A DNA stretch of 64,000 bases from UBA4582 sp965657335 (lineage in GTDB: Bacteria; Pseudomonadota; Gammaproteobacteria; Pseudomonadales; Azotimanducaceae): contig CBFHOH010000014.1 of the NCBI GenBank assembly GCA_965657335.1, positions 1-64,000 of the forward strand. The letters are read 5' to 3'. The stretch's first letter is position 1. Each line of letters begins with the position of its first letter. Below, piece after piece: positions 35,616-44,217 of the stretch. A model generated the notes under the pieces. It did no database searches. It saw only the letters and a program-made list of their open reading frames with translations, and was not told where the DNA came from. A program made the translations under genes and the position numbers.

Positions 35616-36494
35616 TTATTCCTCTCGATCTAATCGAATTCTCTTTCTTAAGTCTAACCAACTATCTGTTAATGCGATAAACGCCAACACTGGATACATC
35701 AACTGTGCCAAAAACAACACGGAGATATACATACCCACCAACCAATTACCGGCCATCGCTTTCTCAGCTACCAGCCAGTGAATAAAACAAACGCCTGCAA
35801 TCACTAGCGGAACCAACAACAATGGCACCCAACGTGCCAATCCTGACGAGCCAATAGTCAGGCAAACAAGCACTAAACCAAGCAAGCCCGCAGCGACAAC
35901 TGGCGCCAACCTCAGTTGGTGCATTTCCTGCTGAAACCCACCAGGGTTGTAAAGTGCGCTCTGCCACCATCTTGCCAGCGCTAGAAACGCAAACATGGCT
36001 GCGCACTGGCTCATGGCAAAGAACCCAATCATCAAGTCACGCATGCTCGCGAAGCGCTCTTCCGCCTCTAGCCCGCTCAATGTCACCGCGTTTTGACCAG
36101 CAGCCTCATCTGCAACCGCCAGATAAAGCTCTGTGAACTGATCAAACGTTGTGCCTGAGACCAGCTCGAATATCACACTACCTATTGCCGTAATCACCAC
36201 GGCAGATACCAAGATCAACTGCCAAGAAACCGTCACACGCAATAACCAAGCCAAAGCGGCGGAGCCAAGAAATGCTATCGCGGGACCAGGATCACCGGTC
36301 AGGTACAGTAATATTGCAACGGGTAGACAGCTCCACAGCAACACGAATGCGCCTTCGGCTGGTCCCTTCCTTAAAATGACCAAACTGATAATGGCGATAC
36401 TCAGCCAGTGTAGTAAGGGCAGCGACGCACAAACCATCGCGACGCCTATGGCTTCGCGTTTGCCTCGCATCGCAAACCCGGCTAGTGCTCGCAT
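35616..36494 (-). CDS. DUF2232-type membrane protein between rpsR and rplI
   Basis: A 292-residue integral membrane protein with about seven or eight hydrophobic segments. It begins with a positively charged N terminus (MRGKREA) and ends in a basic tail (RKRIRLDREE). A YybS/DUF2232-like protein at exactly this place, between rpsR and rplI, is usual in Pseudomonas-related genomes, so the identification rests on topology plus location. Function is unknown for the family. Confidence 0.75.
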   Translation of the reverse strand: MRALAGFAMRGKREAIGVAMVCASLPLLHWLSIAIISLVILRKGPAEGAFVLLWSCLPVAILLYLTGDPGPAIAFLGSAALAWLLRVTVSWQLILVSAVVITAIGSVIFELVSGTTFDQFTELYLAVADEAAGQNAVTLSGLEAEERFASMRDLMIGFFAMSQCAAMFAFLALARWWQSALYNPGGFQQEMHQLRLAPVVAAGLLGLVLVCLTIGSSGLARWVPLLLVPLVIAGVCFIHWLVAEKAMAGNWLVGMYISVLFLAQLMYPVLAFIALTDSWLDLRKRIRLDREE

Positions 36495-36518
36495 ACTACG
36501 TTATCCGCAGGTCGACAG

Positions 36519-36746
36519 TTATTTGTGCCCGTCTGTGTATGGCAGTAACGAAAGATATCTCGCTCGCTTAATTGCTTTCGCAAGCTGGCGCTGATATTTG
36601 GCCTTGGTGCCGGTAATCCGACTAGGCACAATCTTTCCGGTTTCCGAAACGTACTGCTTCAACACTTCGATATCTTTGTAGTCTATTTCAGTAACGCCTT
36701 CAGCGGTGAAACGACAAAACTTTCTTCTTCTATAAAATCGTGACAT
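36519..36746 (-). CDS. rpsR: 30S ribosomal protein S18
   Basis: 75 residues, family length: RRRKFCRFTAEG at the start, then YKDIEVLKQYVSETGKIVPSRITG (landmarks LKQYVSETGKIVPSRITG) and KAIKRARYLSLLPY. It binds S6 on the 30S platform. It lies 11 bp after rpsF; the priB gene that separates them in E. coli is absent. Confidence 0.98.
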   Translation of the reverse strand: MSRFYRRRKFCRFTAEGVTEIDYKDIEVLKQYVSETGKIVPSRITGTKAKYQRQLAKAIKRARYLSLLPYTDGHK

Positions 36747-36757
36747 AAATCCTCCGC

Positions 36758-37234
36758 TTATTCCGCTGCTGGTGTGTCTGAAGCACTTGCTTCAGCATCC
36801 GCTTCATTGTCGACTGCTTCAGCATTCGCCTCTGGAGCATCGGCCTGTGCAGTGGTTGCTTCAGCTTCCTTATTTGCGTAACGATCTTCCTTGTCCTTCT
36901 TCTGACGACTCTCACGCTCAAGCTTCATGATAGGAGAATCTTCAGTATCAGCACCCTTACGACCGATAACGATGTTTCGTAGTACAGCATCATTAAACCG
37001 GAAAGCAGTGTTGATTTCTTCAAGGGTATCTTTGCCGCATTCAACGTTAAGCAACGCATAGTGGGCTTTGTGAATTTTGTTGATCGGATAAGCCAACTGG
37101 CGTCGACCCCAATCTTCAATTCTGTGGACGTTGCCACCGCCTTCTTTGACGATAGACGAGTAACGATCGATCATTCCTGGCACCTGCTCACTACGATCAG
37201 GATGCACCAGAAACACTATTTCATAATGTCTCAT
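36758..37234 (-). CDS. rpsF: 30S ribosomal protein S6
   Basis: 158 residues from ATG 37234, chosen by the AGAGGAG site upstream and the family start MRHYEIVFLVHPDRSEQV. The core ferredoxin-like domain ends near residue 100. The remaining about 55 residues are a disordered, acidic tail rich in Ala and Glu (KEAEATTAQADAPEANAE and similar), longer than the E. coli tail that RimK extends with glutamate. It is the first gene of rpsF-rpsR-DUF2232-rplI-dnaB. Confidence 0.97.
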   Translation of the reverse strand: MRHYEIVFLVHPDRSEQVPGMIDRYSSIVKEGGGNVHRIEDWGRRQLAYPINKIHKAHYALLNVECGKDTLEEINTAFRFNDAVLRNIVIGRKGADTEDSPIMKLERESRQKKDKEDRYANKEAEATTAQADAPEANAEAVDNEADAEASASDTPAAE

Positions 37235-37278
37235 ACAAGACTCCTCTTGGGTTAATGCTTCCAATGGCCGATTTACCG

Positions 37279-37309
37279 TAGCTTTACCACCGTCATCGGT
37301 GCCAAGCTA
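37279..37309 (-). promoter_or_regulatory. Probable S6:S18 autoregulatory leader hairpin
   Basis: On the minus strand, about 45 nt before the rpsF start, TAGCTT (37309-37304) pairs with AAGCTA (37284-37279). Inside, CACCG and CGGTG pair around an ATGA loop, with an asymmetric internal loop (GG opposite GTA). A two-helix hairpin with an internal loop next to CACCG-type sequence is what is known of the S6:S18 leader, which mimics the 16S rRNA site. The fold was drawn by eye. Confidence 0.45.
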
Positions 37310-37354
37310 AGATTAACCCGTCTCTGTGAAGCAAGGAGATATTTTGGGAGGCGG

Positions 37355-37383
37355 ATTGTATCGGTAGTTAAAGCGGATTACAA
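37355..37383 (-). promoter_or_regulatory. Sigma-70 promoter for the rpsF operon
   Basis: On the minus strand: -35 TTGTAA (37383-37378), a 17-nt spacer, and -10 TACAAT (37360-37355). Transcription would begin near 37348, giving a leader of about 115 nt that contains the candidate S6:S18 hairpin. Confidence 0.5.
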
Positions 37384-37612
37384 CAAGTCACAGTTTTACG
37401 TAGAAATCACCTCGAGGGTGAGTTATCCCTGCAATGGCAGCGGGTTACAGCAATTTATACGAAAGCAGCGCAGCCCCTCAACTCGGCCGCAAAAAGGCGT
37501 TTACCCAACAACATTCGGACTTCTGAGCGAGAACGTCTCAAAGCGCTCTGCCAAAGCAGCTTTATAGACCTCTGGATGCACTATAAACGGTATTTAACTT
37601 GCCAAACCCGCC

Positions 37613-39112
37613 TCAATCGCTCTCAACCACCCGGTTGACGGCATCTGCGTCAATTTCCGCCCTGAGAATTTGAAATTGTTTTTCTAGCTGCGCAACCAAA
37701 TCCTTTTCCTTGTTAACGAGATTAGTCATTTCATAAGGGTCCTGCTTTATATCGAACAGAAATTTAGGTGCTTCGTTTCTGTCTAAGATAAGTTTGTAGT
37801 CACCCAATCGGTAAGCCCACTCGTTGATGTCGTCATCCTGTCCGGGCATGTCGATGGTCCAGATCATCGGTTTACGATCTAATTCTTTGCCTTCGAAGGT
37901 TTTCGTCATCGATTGACCATCGATCACTCGGTCCTCGGGTAGCTCAAGACCTAACATCTCAACTAGCGTCGGTAGAATATCTAGCCCGTAGACTGGCTCG
38001 TTAGATACGGAACCCGGCTTAATTACGCCCGGATAACGCAAAATCGCTGGCACCCGGATACCACCCTCAAGAAGATTGTCTTTTCTGCCTCGGTAACCAC
38101 CCGTTTCACCCGCCATAAACAACTCCCACGGTTTTCGGGATTCTCTTGTCACGGGACCGTTATCACTAGTAAACAGCACAATTGTCTGGTCATAGACGCC
38201 CATGTCCTGCAACTTATTCAACACCCTACCCACCTGGGCATCCAGATAACTGATGTTGGCGTAGTACTCGCCTTGCCCCCTAAAAGGCAAATCGTGCCAA
38301 TCCCAATGGAAAATGTCAGGATTCTGCTCCGCATGCGGGGTTATAAAATCAGCATACATGGCAAGAAATTCGGGCGGCGAGGCAACTGGCGTATGCACCT
38401 CAGAAAAAGGTACGTATAAAAAGAATGGCGTGTTGGCGCTTCTGGCATCGAGCCAGTCAGTTACTTCATCAGCAACAAGTGCACCACTAAAAGCGTTTGT
38501 TTTACCAACAGCCAGACCGTTCCTGTAGAAATTATCTGGATACATTTTACCAACGCGAGGCGCGCCATCTTTGCTTGGCGCTTCAACTGTCGCATTTTTT
38601 ACAAAACCACCCGGCATGACAAAGGCATAGTCGAACCCCATATCTTCGGCTTGCGGGTGATCTTCCATGAGAATGCCGCCATTCAAATGAAGTTTGCCCA
38701 TTACAGCCGTTTCATAGCCCTGTTGCTTTAGCAGATGCGCAATAGTGATTTCGTTTTTACCCAGATGCACGTCCTGACCCTCGGGAATCCAAGATCGAAT
38801 ACCTGTTCGATAGGGCGTTCGCCCAGTGAGCAGGCCGGCGCGCGAAGGAGAGCAAAGCGGTGCCGGCGCATAATATTGCGTGTACTTAATACCCTCGTCG
38901 GCAAGTTGGTCAATATGGGGGGTTTTAACAATCGGATGACCGTAGCTTGCCAAATCACCATACCCAAGGTCATCAACATAAAAGATCACAACATTCGGCG
39001 ACTGCGTGTGGCCCGATCTACCTGAGCCAATCTCTGCGAGTGCTGGTTGAATGCAAAAAACCAAGACAATGAAGCGAACAAGCGCCAGCATATTACTTTT
39101 GCTCATGCTCAT
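37613..39112 (-). CDS. Arylsulfatase-type sulfatase, exported
   Basis: A 499-residue formylglycine sulfatase. A signal peptide (LVRFIVLVFCIQPALAEI) precedes the alkaline-phosphatase-like domain. The metal site is VDDLGYGDLASYG. The FGly motif is CSPSR (87-91) in APAPLCSPSRAGLLTGR, so Cys87 would be oxidised to formylglycine. Further family motifs are KLHLNGG and TSDNGP. It would release sulfate from an organic ester, perhaps an algal polysaccharide or steroid sulfate. Its start overlaps the DUF2059 gene by 20 bp. The two genes interrupt the rlmB-rpsF neighbourhood. No maturation enzyme is in the window. Confidence 0.92.
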   Translation of the reverse strand: MSMSKSNMLALVRFIVLVFCIQPALAEIGSGRSGHTQSPNVVIFYVDDLGYGDLASYGHPIVKTPHIDQLADEGIKYTQYYAPAPLCSPSRAGLLTGRTPYRTGIRSWIPEGQDVHLGKNEITIAHLLKQQGYETAVMGKLHLNGGILMEDHPQAEDMGFDYAFVMPGGFVKNATVEAPSKDGAPRVGKMYPDNFYRNGLAVGKTNAFSGALVADEVTDWLDARSANTPFFLYVPFSEVHTPVASPPEFLAMYADFITPHAEQNPDIFHWDWHDLPFRGQGEYYANISYLDAQVGRVLNKLQDMGVYDQTIVLFTSDNGPVTRESRKPWELFMAGETGGYRGRKDNLLEGGIRVPAILRYPGVIKPGSVSNEPVYGLDILPTLVEMLGLELPEDRVIDGQSMTKTFEGKELDRKPMIWTIDMPGQDDDINEWAYRLGDYKLILDRNEAPKFLFDIKQDPYEMTNLVNKEKDLVAQLEKQFQILRAEIDADAVNRVVESD

Positions 39113-39635
39113 GCTGCGTTTCCAATATCCGTTCAGACTCCTTTTGGATCATCTGCTCCAACTCCCAAATATTATCCTGCACTCTCTGCTGTCCAACCTG
39201 GCTGCGTTTAGCTATCAACTCCGGCATGAGCCGAATAGTTTTTTGACCCACGTTTGACGCATAAAAAGTGTTTATTTCCTTTAACTCTTCCTCGGAATAG
39301 GCTTCAACGTAGATACGTATCAAGTCGTCTTGCAAACTTTCGAAGTTCATGTGTTTACCAAAAAAATCGAGCAAGACCGATCGATATGGCGCCATGTCGG
39401 GATTTTGCTGAATCTGAAGCCCAATCATATTTGTAACTAACTGGTCCATTGTCCGGGACATGTTCATCGTACCAAGCAGCTTTTCAGCTTCCAGTTGAGC
39501 GCCTGATCTTTGGATGGCCTCTGCCGCGGCAAAGGTACTGCAAAAAGACAAGATGATCGTTAGCAGCATGATATGCAGATGCCTGTTACCCGCTGCGGGT
39601 TTAAGTCCTTGGTTTTTCTGCGAGGTTGTCGCCAC
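39093..39635 (-). CDS. DUF2059 domain protein, exported
   Basis: About 180 residues from GTG 39635, one base after the rlmB stop, which implies coupling. A later ATG at 39569 would leave a short signal peptide, and the frame is open to 39713. The hydrophobic MLLTIILSFCSTFAAAEA is a signal sequence with an Ala-x-Ala cleavage site. The body is helical: GTMNMSRTMDQLVTNM near the start and YSEEELKEINTFYASNVGQKTIRLMPEL later (landmarks EELKEINTFYAS and GQKTIRLMPEL), the signature of DUF2059. The C-terminal end is His/Glu-rich (ILETQHEHEQK). Periplasmic; function unknown. Confidence 0.8.
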   Translation of the reverse strand: MATTSQKNQGLKPAAGNRHLHIMLLTIILSFCSTFAAAEAIQRSGAQLEAEKLLGTMNMSRTMDQLVTNMIGLQIQQNPDMAPYRSVLLDFFGKHMNFESLQDDLIRIYVEAYSEEELKEINTFYASNVGQKTIRLMPELIAKRSQVGQQRVQDNIWELEQMIQKESERILETQHEHEQK

Positions 39636-39636
39636 G

Positions 39637-40404
39637 TCAGTACAGCCTCTGTTTTTGTACTTCGTAAAGTGCGATACCGGTAGCAACGGAAACGTTAAAG
39701 CCCAGATCCGCATTAACCATGGGAATTTTCACCAGGAAGTCGCAGCATTTGGCCGTTTTCTGCCGAATGCCCTTTCCTTCCGAACCCATCACGATCGCGA
39801 TGTTGTCCTGCATATCAACCTGATGCAGCATTTGCTCGGTTTCCAACAGCGTACCCACGACCCACACTTGGCGCTTTTGTAGTTGTCCGATACACCTGGC
39901 TAAATTCACCACAGAAACCACAGGAACCAGCGAGGCCCCGCCAGAGGCTGTTTTGCTTGCAGCTTCATTAAGCGGCGCACTTTTATCTTTAGGAACAATG
40001 ATCGCATCCACTCCCATGCTGGCAGCGCTGCGAATACAGGCACCGAGATTGCGAGGGTCTGTAATTCCGTCCAATATCAGCAACAACAAACGACTTGAAT
40101 TGGTATCATCTACGTCACCGGAAACGGCATGTTCCAAGCGGCGATCGATCATTGAGAGCAACGACTGTTCATCCATAGCAATGGGCTGTGCTATCACACC
40201 TGCGCCCTGATGGTTAAGCTCTGTTAGCTTATCGAATTCGTCGTTTGATATGCGTTCAACCTTGATGCCTTTCTTTTGCGTAAGCGCATGCAGACTCTCG
40301 AGACGCTGCGACAACTTACCGTCTCGCAACAGGACACGATCCACACCCGCGCTTCCCAACATCAACCGCGCATGCACTGAATTTATTCCGAATAATCTTT
40401 CCAT
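39637..40404 (-). CDS. rlmB: 23S rRNA (guanosine-2'-O-)-methyltransferase RlmB
   Basis: A 255-residue SpoU-class methyltransferase. The N-terminal substrate-binding domain opens ERLFGINSVHARL. The knotted catalytic domain has LDGITDPRNLGACIRSA, VVSVVNLARCIGQL, MGSEGKGIRQKT and the final NVSVATGIALYE. It methylates G2251 of 23S rRNA in E. coli. It begins immediately after rnr (stop 40405, start 40404), the standard rnr-rlmB pairing. Confidence 0.96.
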   Translation of the reverse strand: MERLFGINSVHARLMLGSAGVDRVLLRDGKLSQRLESLHALTQKKGIKVERISNDEFDKLTELNHQGAGVIAQPIAMDEQSLLSMIDRRLEHAVSGDVDDTNSSRLLLLILDGITDPRNLGACIRSAASMGVDAIIVPKDKSAPLNEAASKTASGGASLVPVVSVVNLARCIGQLQKRQVWVVGTLLETEQMLHQVDMQDNIAIVMGSEGKGIRQKTAKCCDFLVKIPMVNADLGFNVSVATGIALYEVQKQRLY

Positions 40405-42903
40405 TTACCTTCTTTTTCTCTTTTTTCCACCTTTCGATGGACCTTTGCTACCTGAACTTTTTTTAGCTTTTTGCGACTTTTCTTCCTTGTTGGCAGATCC
40501 TTTGCCGCTCACTTCACTAGATTTCGACTTACGCTTTTTTGACGAAGACCTCTTTGCAGGTTTAGTTGATACTTTTTGAGTTGATTTCCGAGCAGACTTC
40601 TTTCTACGCAAGGACCGCCGACCTTTCAAGGGAGAATGCTCTACCAGTTCAAAATCAATTTTTCGCTCTTCGACGTTGACCCGTGCAATCTGTACCTGAA
40701 CCTTATCCCCCATGCCAAAAACACTGTGAGTGCGCTCGCCAACAAGTGCTTGTTCAAACTCATCAAACTTGTAATAGTCACCTGCCAACGTGCTTACATG
40801 CACCAAACCCTCTATGTAAACGTCTTTTAGTTCTACAAAGAAACCAAATTTGGTAACACTGGTGATCACACCGGGCTGAACATCTCCCACATGATCTGAC
40901 AGAAAATCACATTTCATCCAATCGAGCACATCATAGACAGCGCTTTCTGCTCGCCGCTCTGCATAGGACGTATGCTCACCAAAAGCGATCACTTCTTCCG
41001 TATTGTAAGGGTAGAACTGGCGTTCATCTTTCAGGCTTGATCTCTTTACAAGCGGACTCTCCCGATCACTGTGAATAATCGACTTGATGAGCCTATGGGT
41101 GAGCAGATCAGGATATCTACGGATGGGCGATGTGAAGTGCGTGTATTCCTTATAAGCCAAGCCAAAGTGGCCCTTATTATCTGACTGGTACACTGCCTGT
41201 TTCATGCTCCGCAGTAGCGCGATTTGCAATACTTGTCCGTTCTCTCGATGCTTTAATTGATCTGTGATTTGCCTAAAATCTTTTGTTTCAATTGGGTTAC
41301 CCGCTGTGAAGGCCACCCCGAATCTGGCAAAAAACTCCGCCAAGTATTCTATCTTTTCCTGCTCCGGGGGTTCGTGAACGCGAAACAACCCTGGCGGGTT
41401 TTTCCCGGATTTATCCTCTTTGCTTGGATCACCTGATACCTGTCGAGAAATGAATCGCGCGGCTGCCACGTTGGCGCACAACATGGCCTCTTCGATGATT
41501 TTGTGAGCGACGTTTCGCGAACGCACGCCGATACGCTCGACCCTGCCTTCTTGATCAAATTCAAACAACGGTTCTGTTGACTCAAACTCGAGCGCGCCTC
41601 GCTCTTCTCTTCTAACGAGCAGCGCTTTGTATAGCTGATGAAGTTCTTCGATACACGGCACAAGTGAGGGCTTCTCAAATTTCTCGTTGGTATCGGAAGT
41701 ATTGCTTTCAAGTAATGCTCCCACCTGCGTATACGTAAGTCTTGCTGCTGATTTAATCACGCCTTCATAAAATACGTATTTGCTTAGGCGCCCCTGCGCC
41801 GAAATAGACATCTCACAAATCATCGCAAGCCGGTCAACATCAGGTTTCAGCGAGCATAGACCGTTGGACAACTTTTCCGGCAACATGGGTACAACATATT
41901 GCGGGAAGTAGACCGAAGTGCTGCGATCATAGGCTGCTTTATCAAGCTCAGAACCTATGTCAACGTAATGCGCAACATCAGCAATCGCAACGAAAAGACG
42001 CCAACCACCACCCCGTTTGGGCTCACAATAAACTGCGTCGTCGAAGTCTCGAGCATCCTCACCGTCGATGGTGACAAATGGTGTCTTCCTCATATCATAT
42101 CGTTGCCGGCTCGCACCCGGTGGGACTTCGCTGGGCATGGCATCAATCTGCGCCATCAGTTCTTCTGGCCAATCAACCGGAATATCGTGGTTACGCAGCG
42201 CAATCTCGACTTCCATCGCTGGCGTTAGGTGATCACCCAACACCTCGATGATTTTTGCCGTGACATGACCATGCTGGCTTGGCTGGTCAATCACCTCGAC
42301 AACAACAATCTGATCAGGTTTCCCCTGAAGCTCGGTCACATAAACGTCACTGCCATCGTCGGCACCGGTCAACATCACCTCGTGATTGATTCGATTGTTC
42401 AAAGGTTCGAGGAACGAAAACTTCCCTTCAAAATAAATGCGACCAACGAGTTGTTGGGTGTTGCGCTCTAACACCTCAACAATCTCACCCTCAGGCCGAC
42501 CACGTCTGTCTCGCCCGCGGATTTTTGCTTGAACCTTGTCGCCGTGAAATACGGTTTTCATCTGTCTTTCGGAGAGAAAAATGTCTTCCTCATCACCGGG
42601 GCGAAGCAGAAAACCAAAACCATCGGGGTGGGCGGACACCTTGCCCGCGGTCATTTCTAACTTTTGTGCGATGGCGTAAACATTTCTGCGATCTACCACT
42701 AGCTGTCCATCACGCACCATAGCGCGCAATCGGGTTTCAAGCGCAGATCGGCGGTCAGCCTTATCAAGCTCGAGGGCTTTCGCCAGCCGCTTGAGACTGG
42801 CTGGCACACCGAATTCTTCCAGCGTCGAGAGTATGTGTTCTCTACTGGCAATCGGTTGAACGTACTTTTCGGCTTCACGCCGTTGATATGGATCTTTTTT
42901 CAA
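40405..42903 (-). CDS. rnr: Ribonuclease R
   Basis: An 832-residue RNB-family 3'-5' exonuclease. It has an N-terminal helix-turn-helix and cold-shock domains (to about 240). The catalytic RNB domain has TIDGEDARDFDDAVYCE with the metal-binding Asp cluster, and HFTSPIRRYPDLLTHR. An S1 domain follows at about 645-735. The last about 80 residues are a Lys/Arg/Ser tail of low complexity (KKRKSKSSEVSG, KKSSGSKGPSKGGKKRKRR), which in E. coli RNase R helps ribosome and RNA binding. Confidence 0.97.
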   Translation of the reverse strand: MKKDPYQRREAEKYVQPIASREHILSTLEEFGVPASLKRLAKALELDKADRRSALETRLRAMVRDGQLVVDRRNVYAIAQKLEMTAGKVSAHPDGFGFLLRPGDEEDIFLSERQMKTVFHGDKVQAKIRGRDRRGRPEGEIVEVLERNTQQLVGRIYFEGKFSFLEPLNNRINHEVMLTGADDGSDVYVTELQGKPDQIVVVEVIDQPSQHGHVTAKIIEVLGDHLTPAMEVEIALRNHDIPVDWPEELMAQIDAMPSEVPPGASRQRYDMRKTPFVTIDGEDARDFDDAVYCEPKRGGGWRLFVAIADVAHYVDIGSELDKAAYDRSTSVYFPQYVVPMLPEKLSNGLCSLKPDVDRLAMICEMSISAQGRLSKYVFYEGVIKSAARLTYTQVGALLESNTSDTNEKFEKPSLVPCIEELHQLYKALLVRREERGALEFESTEPLFEFDQEGRVERIGVRSRNVAHKIIEEAMLCANVAAARFISRQVSGDPSKEDKSGKNPPGLFRVHEPPEQEKIEYLAEFFARFGVAFTAGNPIETKDFRQITDQLKHRENGQVLQIALLRSMKQAVYQSDNKGHFGLAYKEYTHFTSPIRRYPDLLTHRLIKSIIHSDRESPLVKRSSLKDERQFYPYNTEEVIAFGEHTSYAERRAESAVYDVLDWMKCDFLSDHVGDVQPGVITSVTKFGFFVELKDVYIEGLVHVSTLAGDYYKFDEFEQALVGERTHSVFGMGDKVQVQIARVNVEERKIDFELVEHSPLKGRRSLRRKKSARKSTQKVSTKPAKRSSSKKRKSKSSEVSGKGSANKEEKSQKAKKSSGSKGPSKGGKKRKRR

Positions 42904-43109
42904 AATGTGGTTCTTCTTTTATCGGTCTCGGGGTTTGTTACCCGATGGTTTGTTGCTGACGATTGATTCCCGCAGCATGCTCTTGGGTCGTGCTATGCGT
43001 AATTGTGCACTCTAACCCTCTTTTGGCCTCGAGGCTGGATATTCCGGTCTCTTAGCTTGATGTGATTCGTTCAAATAACGGTAAATGTGGCTGTAAATCG
43101 TTTCTATGA

Positions 43110-43138
43110 TTGACAGCAATGGTGGGTCTTAGTACCCT
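43110..43138 (+). promoter_or_regulatory. Sigma-70 promoter for tRNA-Leu
   Basis: A perfect -35 TTGACA (43110-43115), a 17-nt spacer, and -10 TACCCT (43133-43138), followed by a GC-rich discriminator just before the tRNA at 43153. This layout fits a stringently controlled stable-RNA promoter. Confidence 0.6.
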
Positions 43139-43152
43139 TTCGCGTCCTCATT

Positions 43153-43239
43153 GCCGAGGTGGTGAAATTGGTAGACACGCTAGCTTCAGGTGCTAGTGGG
43201 GGCAACCCCGTGGAGGTTCAAGTCCTCTCCTCGGCACCA
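43153..43239 (+). tRNA. tRNA-Leu (anticodon CAG)
   Basis: An 87-nt class II tRNA with encoded CCA. The acceptor arms are GCCGAGG and CCTCGGC with discriminator A. The anticodon stem-loop is CTAGC-TTCAGGT-GCTAG, so the anticodon CAG is at 43187-43189 and reads CUG. The long variable arm (TGGGGGCAACCCCGT) and the T loop GGTTCAAGTCC are typical for tRNA-Leu. It stands alone, divergent from rnr. No clear T-tailed terminator is seen in the 170 bp downstream. Confidence 0.97.
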
Positions 43240-43413
43240 CCTCAAACCTCGTTTTCGGCGCTATCGCAAACTTATCTTCTGTGTTGTCGGAAAGGCGCAA
43301 CCGCACGTCGTCAGTTCGCGAATGCTAAAGCATAAACACCTGAGTGCAAGTTAATTTCGCACGGCCCATCAGCTTAAACTGCGAAAATACACGCCAAGAC
43401 TGACTTTTTTGGC

Positions 43414-44217
43414 TCAGCCGCCAAGAAAATCAGATACAGCGGTGATGTAGGCACTGAAATTTTCGCGCCGAATGTTGTGCCCTGCATCGGGAATATGGCG
43501 TGCTTCAAAATAGCGGTTTTCTGCCAAGATACTCTCTACGACGGTTTGCTTGAGCATGCCATCCCTCGGGCCATCAGCATAAACCAACATCGCAGGGCAT
43601 TTGATTTTCGGTATGTTTAACCGCCAATCACTATATTTCAGTCCCTCAAGGGCAAGTTCTCCGACCTGCCGATTAGACTGCACCCAATGCGGAAAATCAT
43701 CGGCGTGCCAGAGCGGATGCTGTTTGCGGCCCATTGCTAAAATGTCTTCGTCCGACATCGCTTGCATCGAGGCTATATATTGCTTGAAGCCTTGACGCCT
43801 TTTGTTCGCACTTTCCTCGCTTTCATTACCCGGATTATCAGACCAAGGCGGGTCCTCGAGTACTATTTTCGAGACAAGTTCCGGATAATTTGCGGCTAAA
43901 CCGGCAACGGTGCCAGCGCCCATTGAATGACCCAAAACCATCGCTGGTTCCAACCCGAGGTATCTGATCACAGAGGCCAGATCATTCACGAGGTCAGAAG
44001 AATCACCAATTTCCCGACCCGACTGCCCGTGATTGCGGGCATCCACCATCACAATGTTGAAGGATGATTGGAGTTTTTCGACTACCCGGGCCCAACAGAG
44101 GCCGTTGTCTGTGACCCCATGCGCCAACACGAGTGCAGGTTTTTCAGCCTTACCACTTTGATAAAAGTGGATGGGTACAGTGCCAGTGGTGACCTTACCT
44201 TCCTTCCATATATCCAT
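43414..44217 (-). CDS. Alpha/beta hydrolase
   Basis: About 267 residues from ATG 44217 (GAGG 6 nt upstream); an in-frame extension to 44256 exists but is not supported. The fold landmarks are LVLAHGVTDNGLCW (oxyanion), MVDARNHGQSG, the nucleophile GHSMGAG, the acid in MLVYADGPRDG and the His in PDAGHNIRRENF. The sequence resembles the peroxidase/epoxide-hydrolase-like branch. It is convergent with the tRNA-Leu gene and not obviously part of the housekeeping block. Substrate unknown. Confidence 0.84.
   Translation of the reverse strand: MDIWKEGKVTTGTVPIHFYQSGKAEKPALVLAHGVTDNGLCWARVVEKLQSSFNIVMVDARNHGQSGREIGDSSDLVNDLASVIRYLGLEPAMVLGHSMGAGTVAGLAANYPELVSKIVLEDPPWSDNPGNESEESANKRRQGFKQYIASMQAMSDEDILAMGRKQHPLWHADDFPHWVQSNRQVGELALEGLKYSDWRLNIPKIKCPAMLVYADGPRDGMLKQTVVESILAENRYFEARHIPDAGHNIRRENFSAYITAVSDFLGG

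Larger units (their letters stand above)
37235..37612. other. Intergenic region between rpsF and sulfatase
   Basis: 378 bp without a gene. It holds the rpsF promoter (37355-37383) and leader hairpin (37279-37309). A perfect dyad, TCACC-TCGAG-GGTGA (37407-37421), lies upstream of the promoter. No convincing T-tailed terminator for the sulfatase gene is visible in the part next to it. Confidence 0.6.

Noticed and set aside
43240..43413. Terminator downstream of tRNA-Leu
   Set aside because: Only short hairpins such as ATGC-TAAA-GCAT near 43324, without a T run; not strong enough to call.
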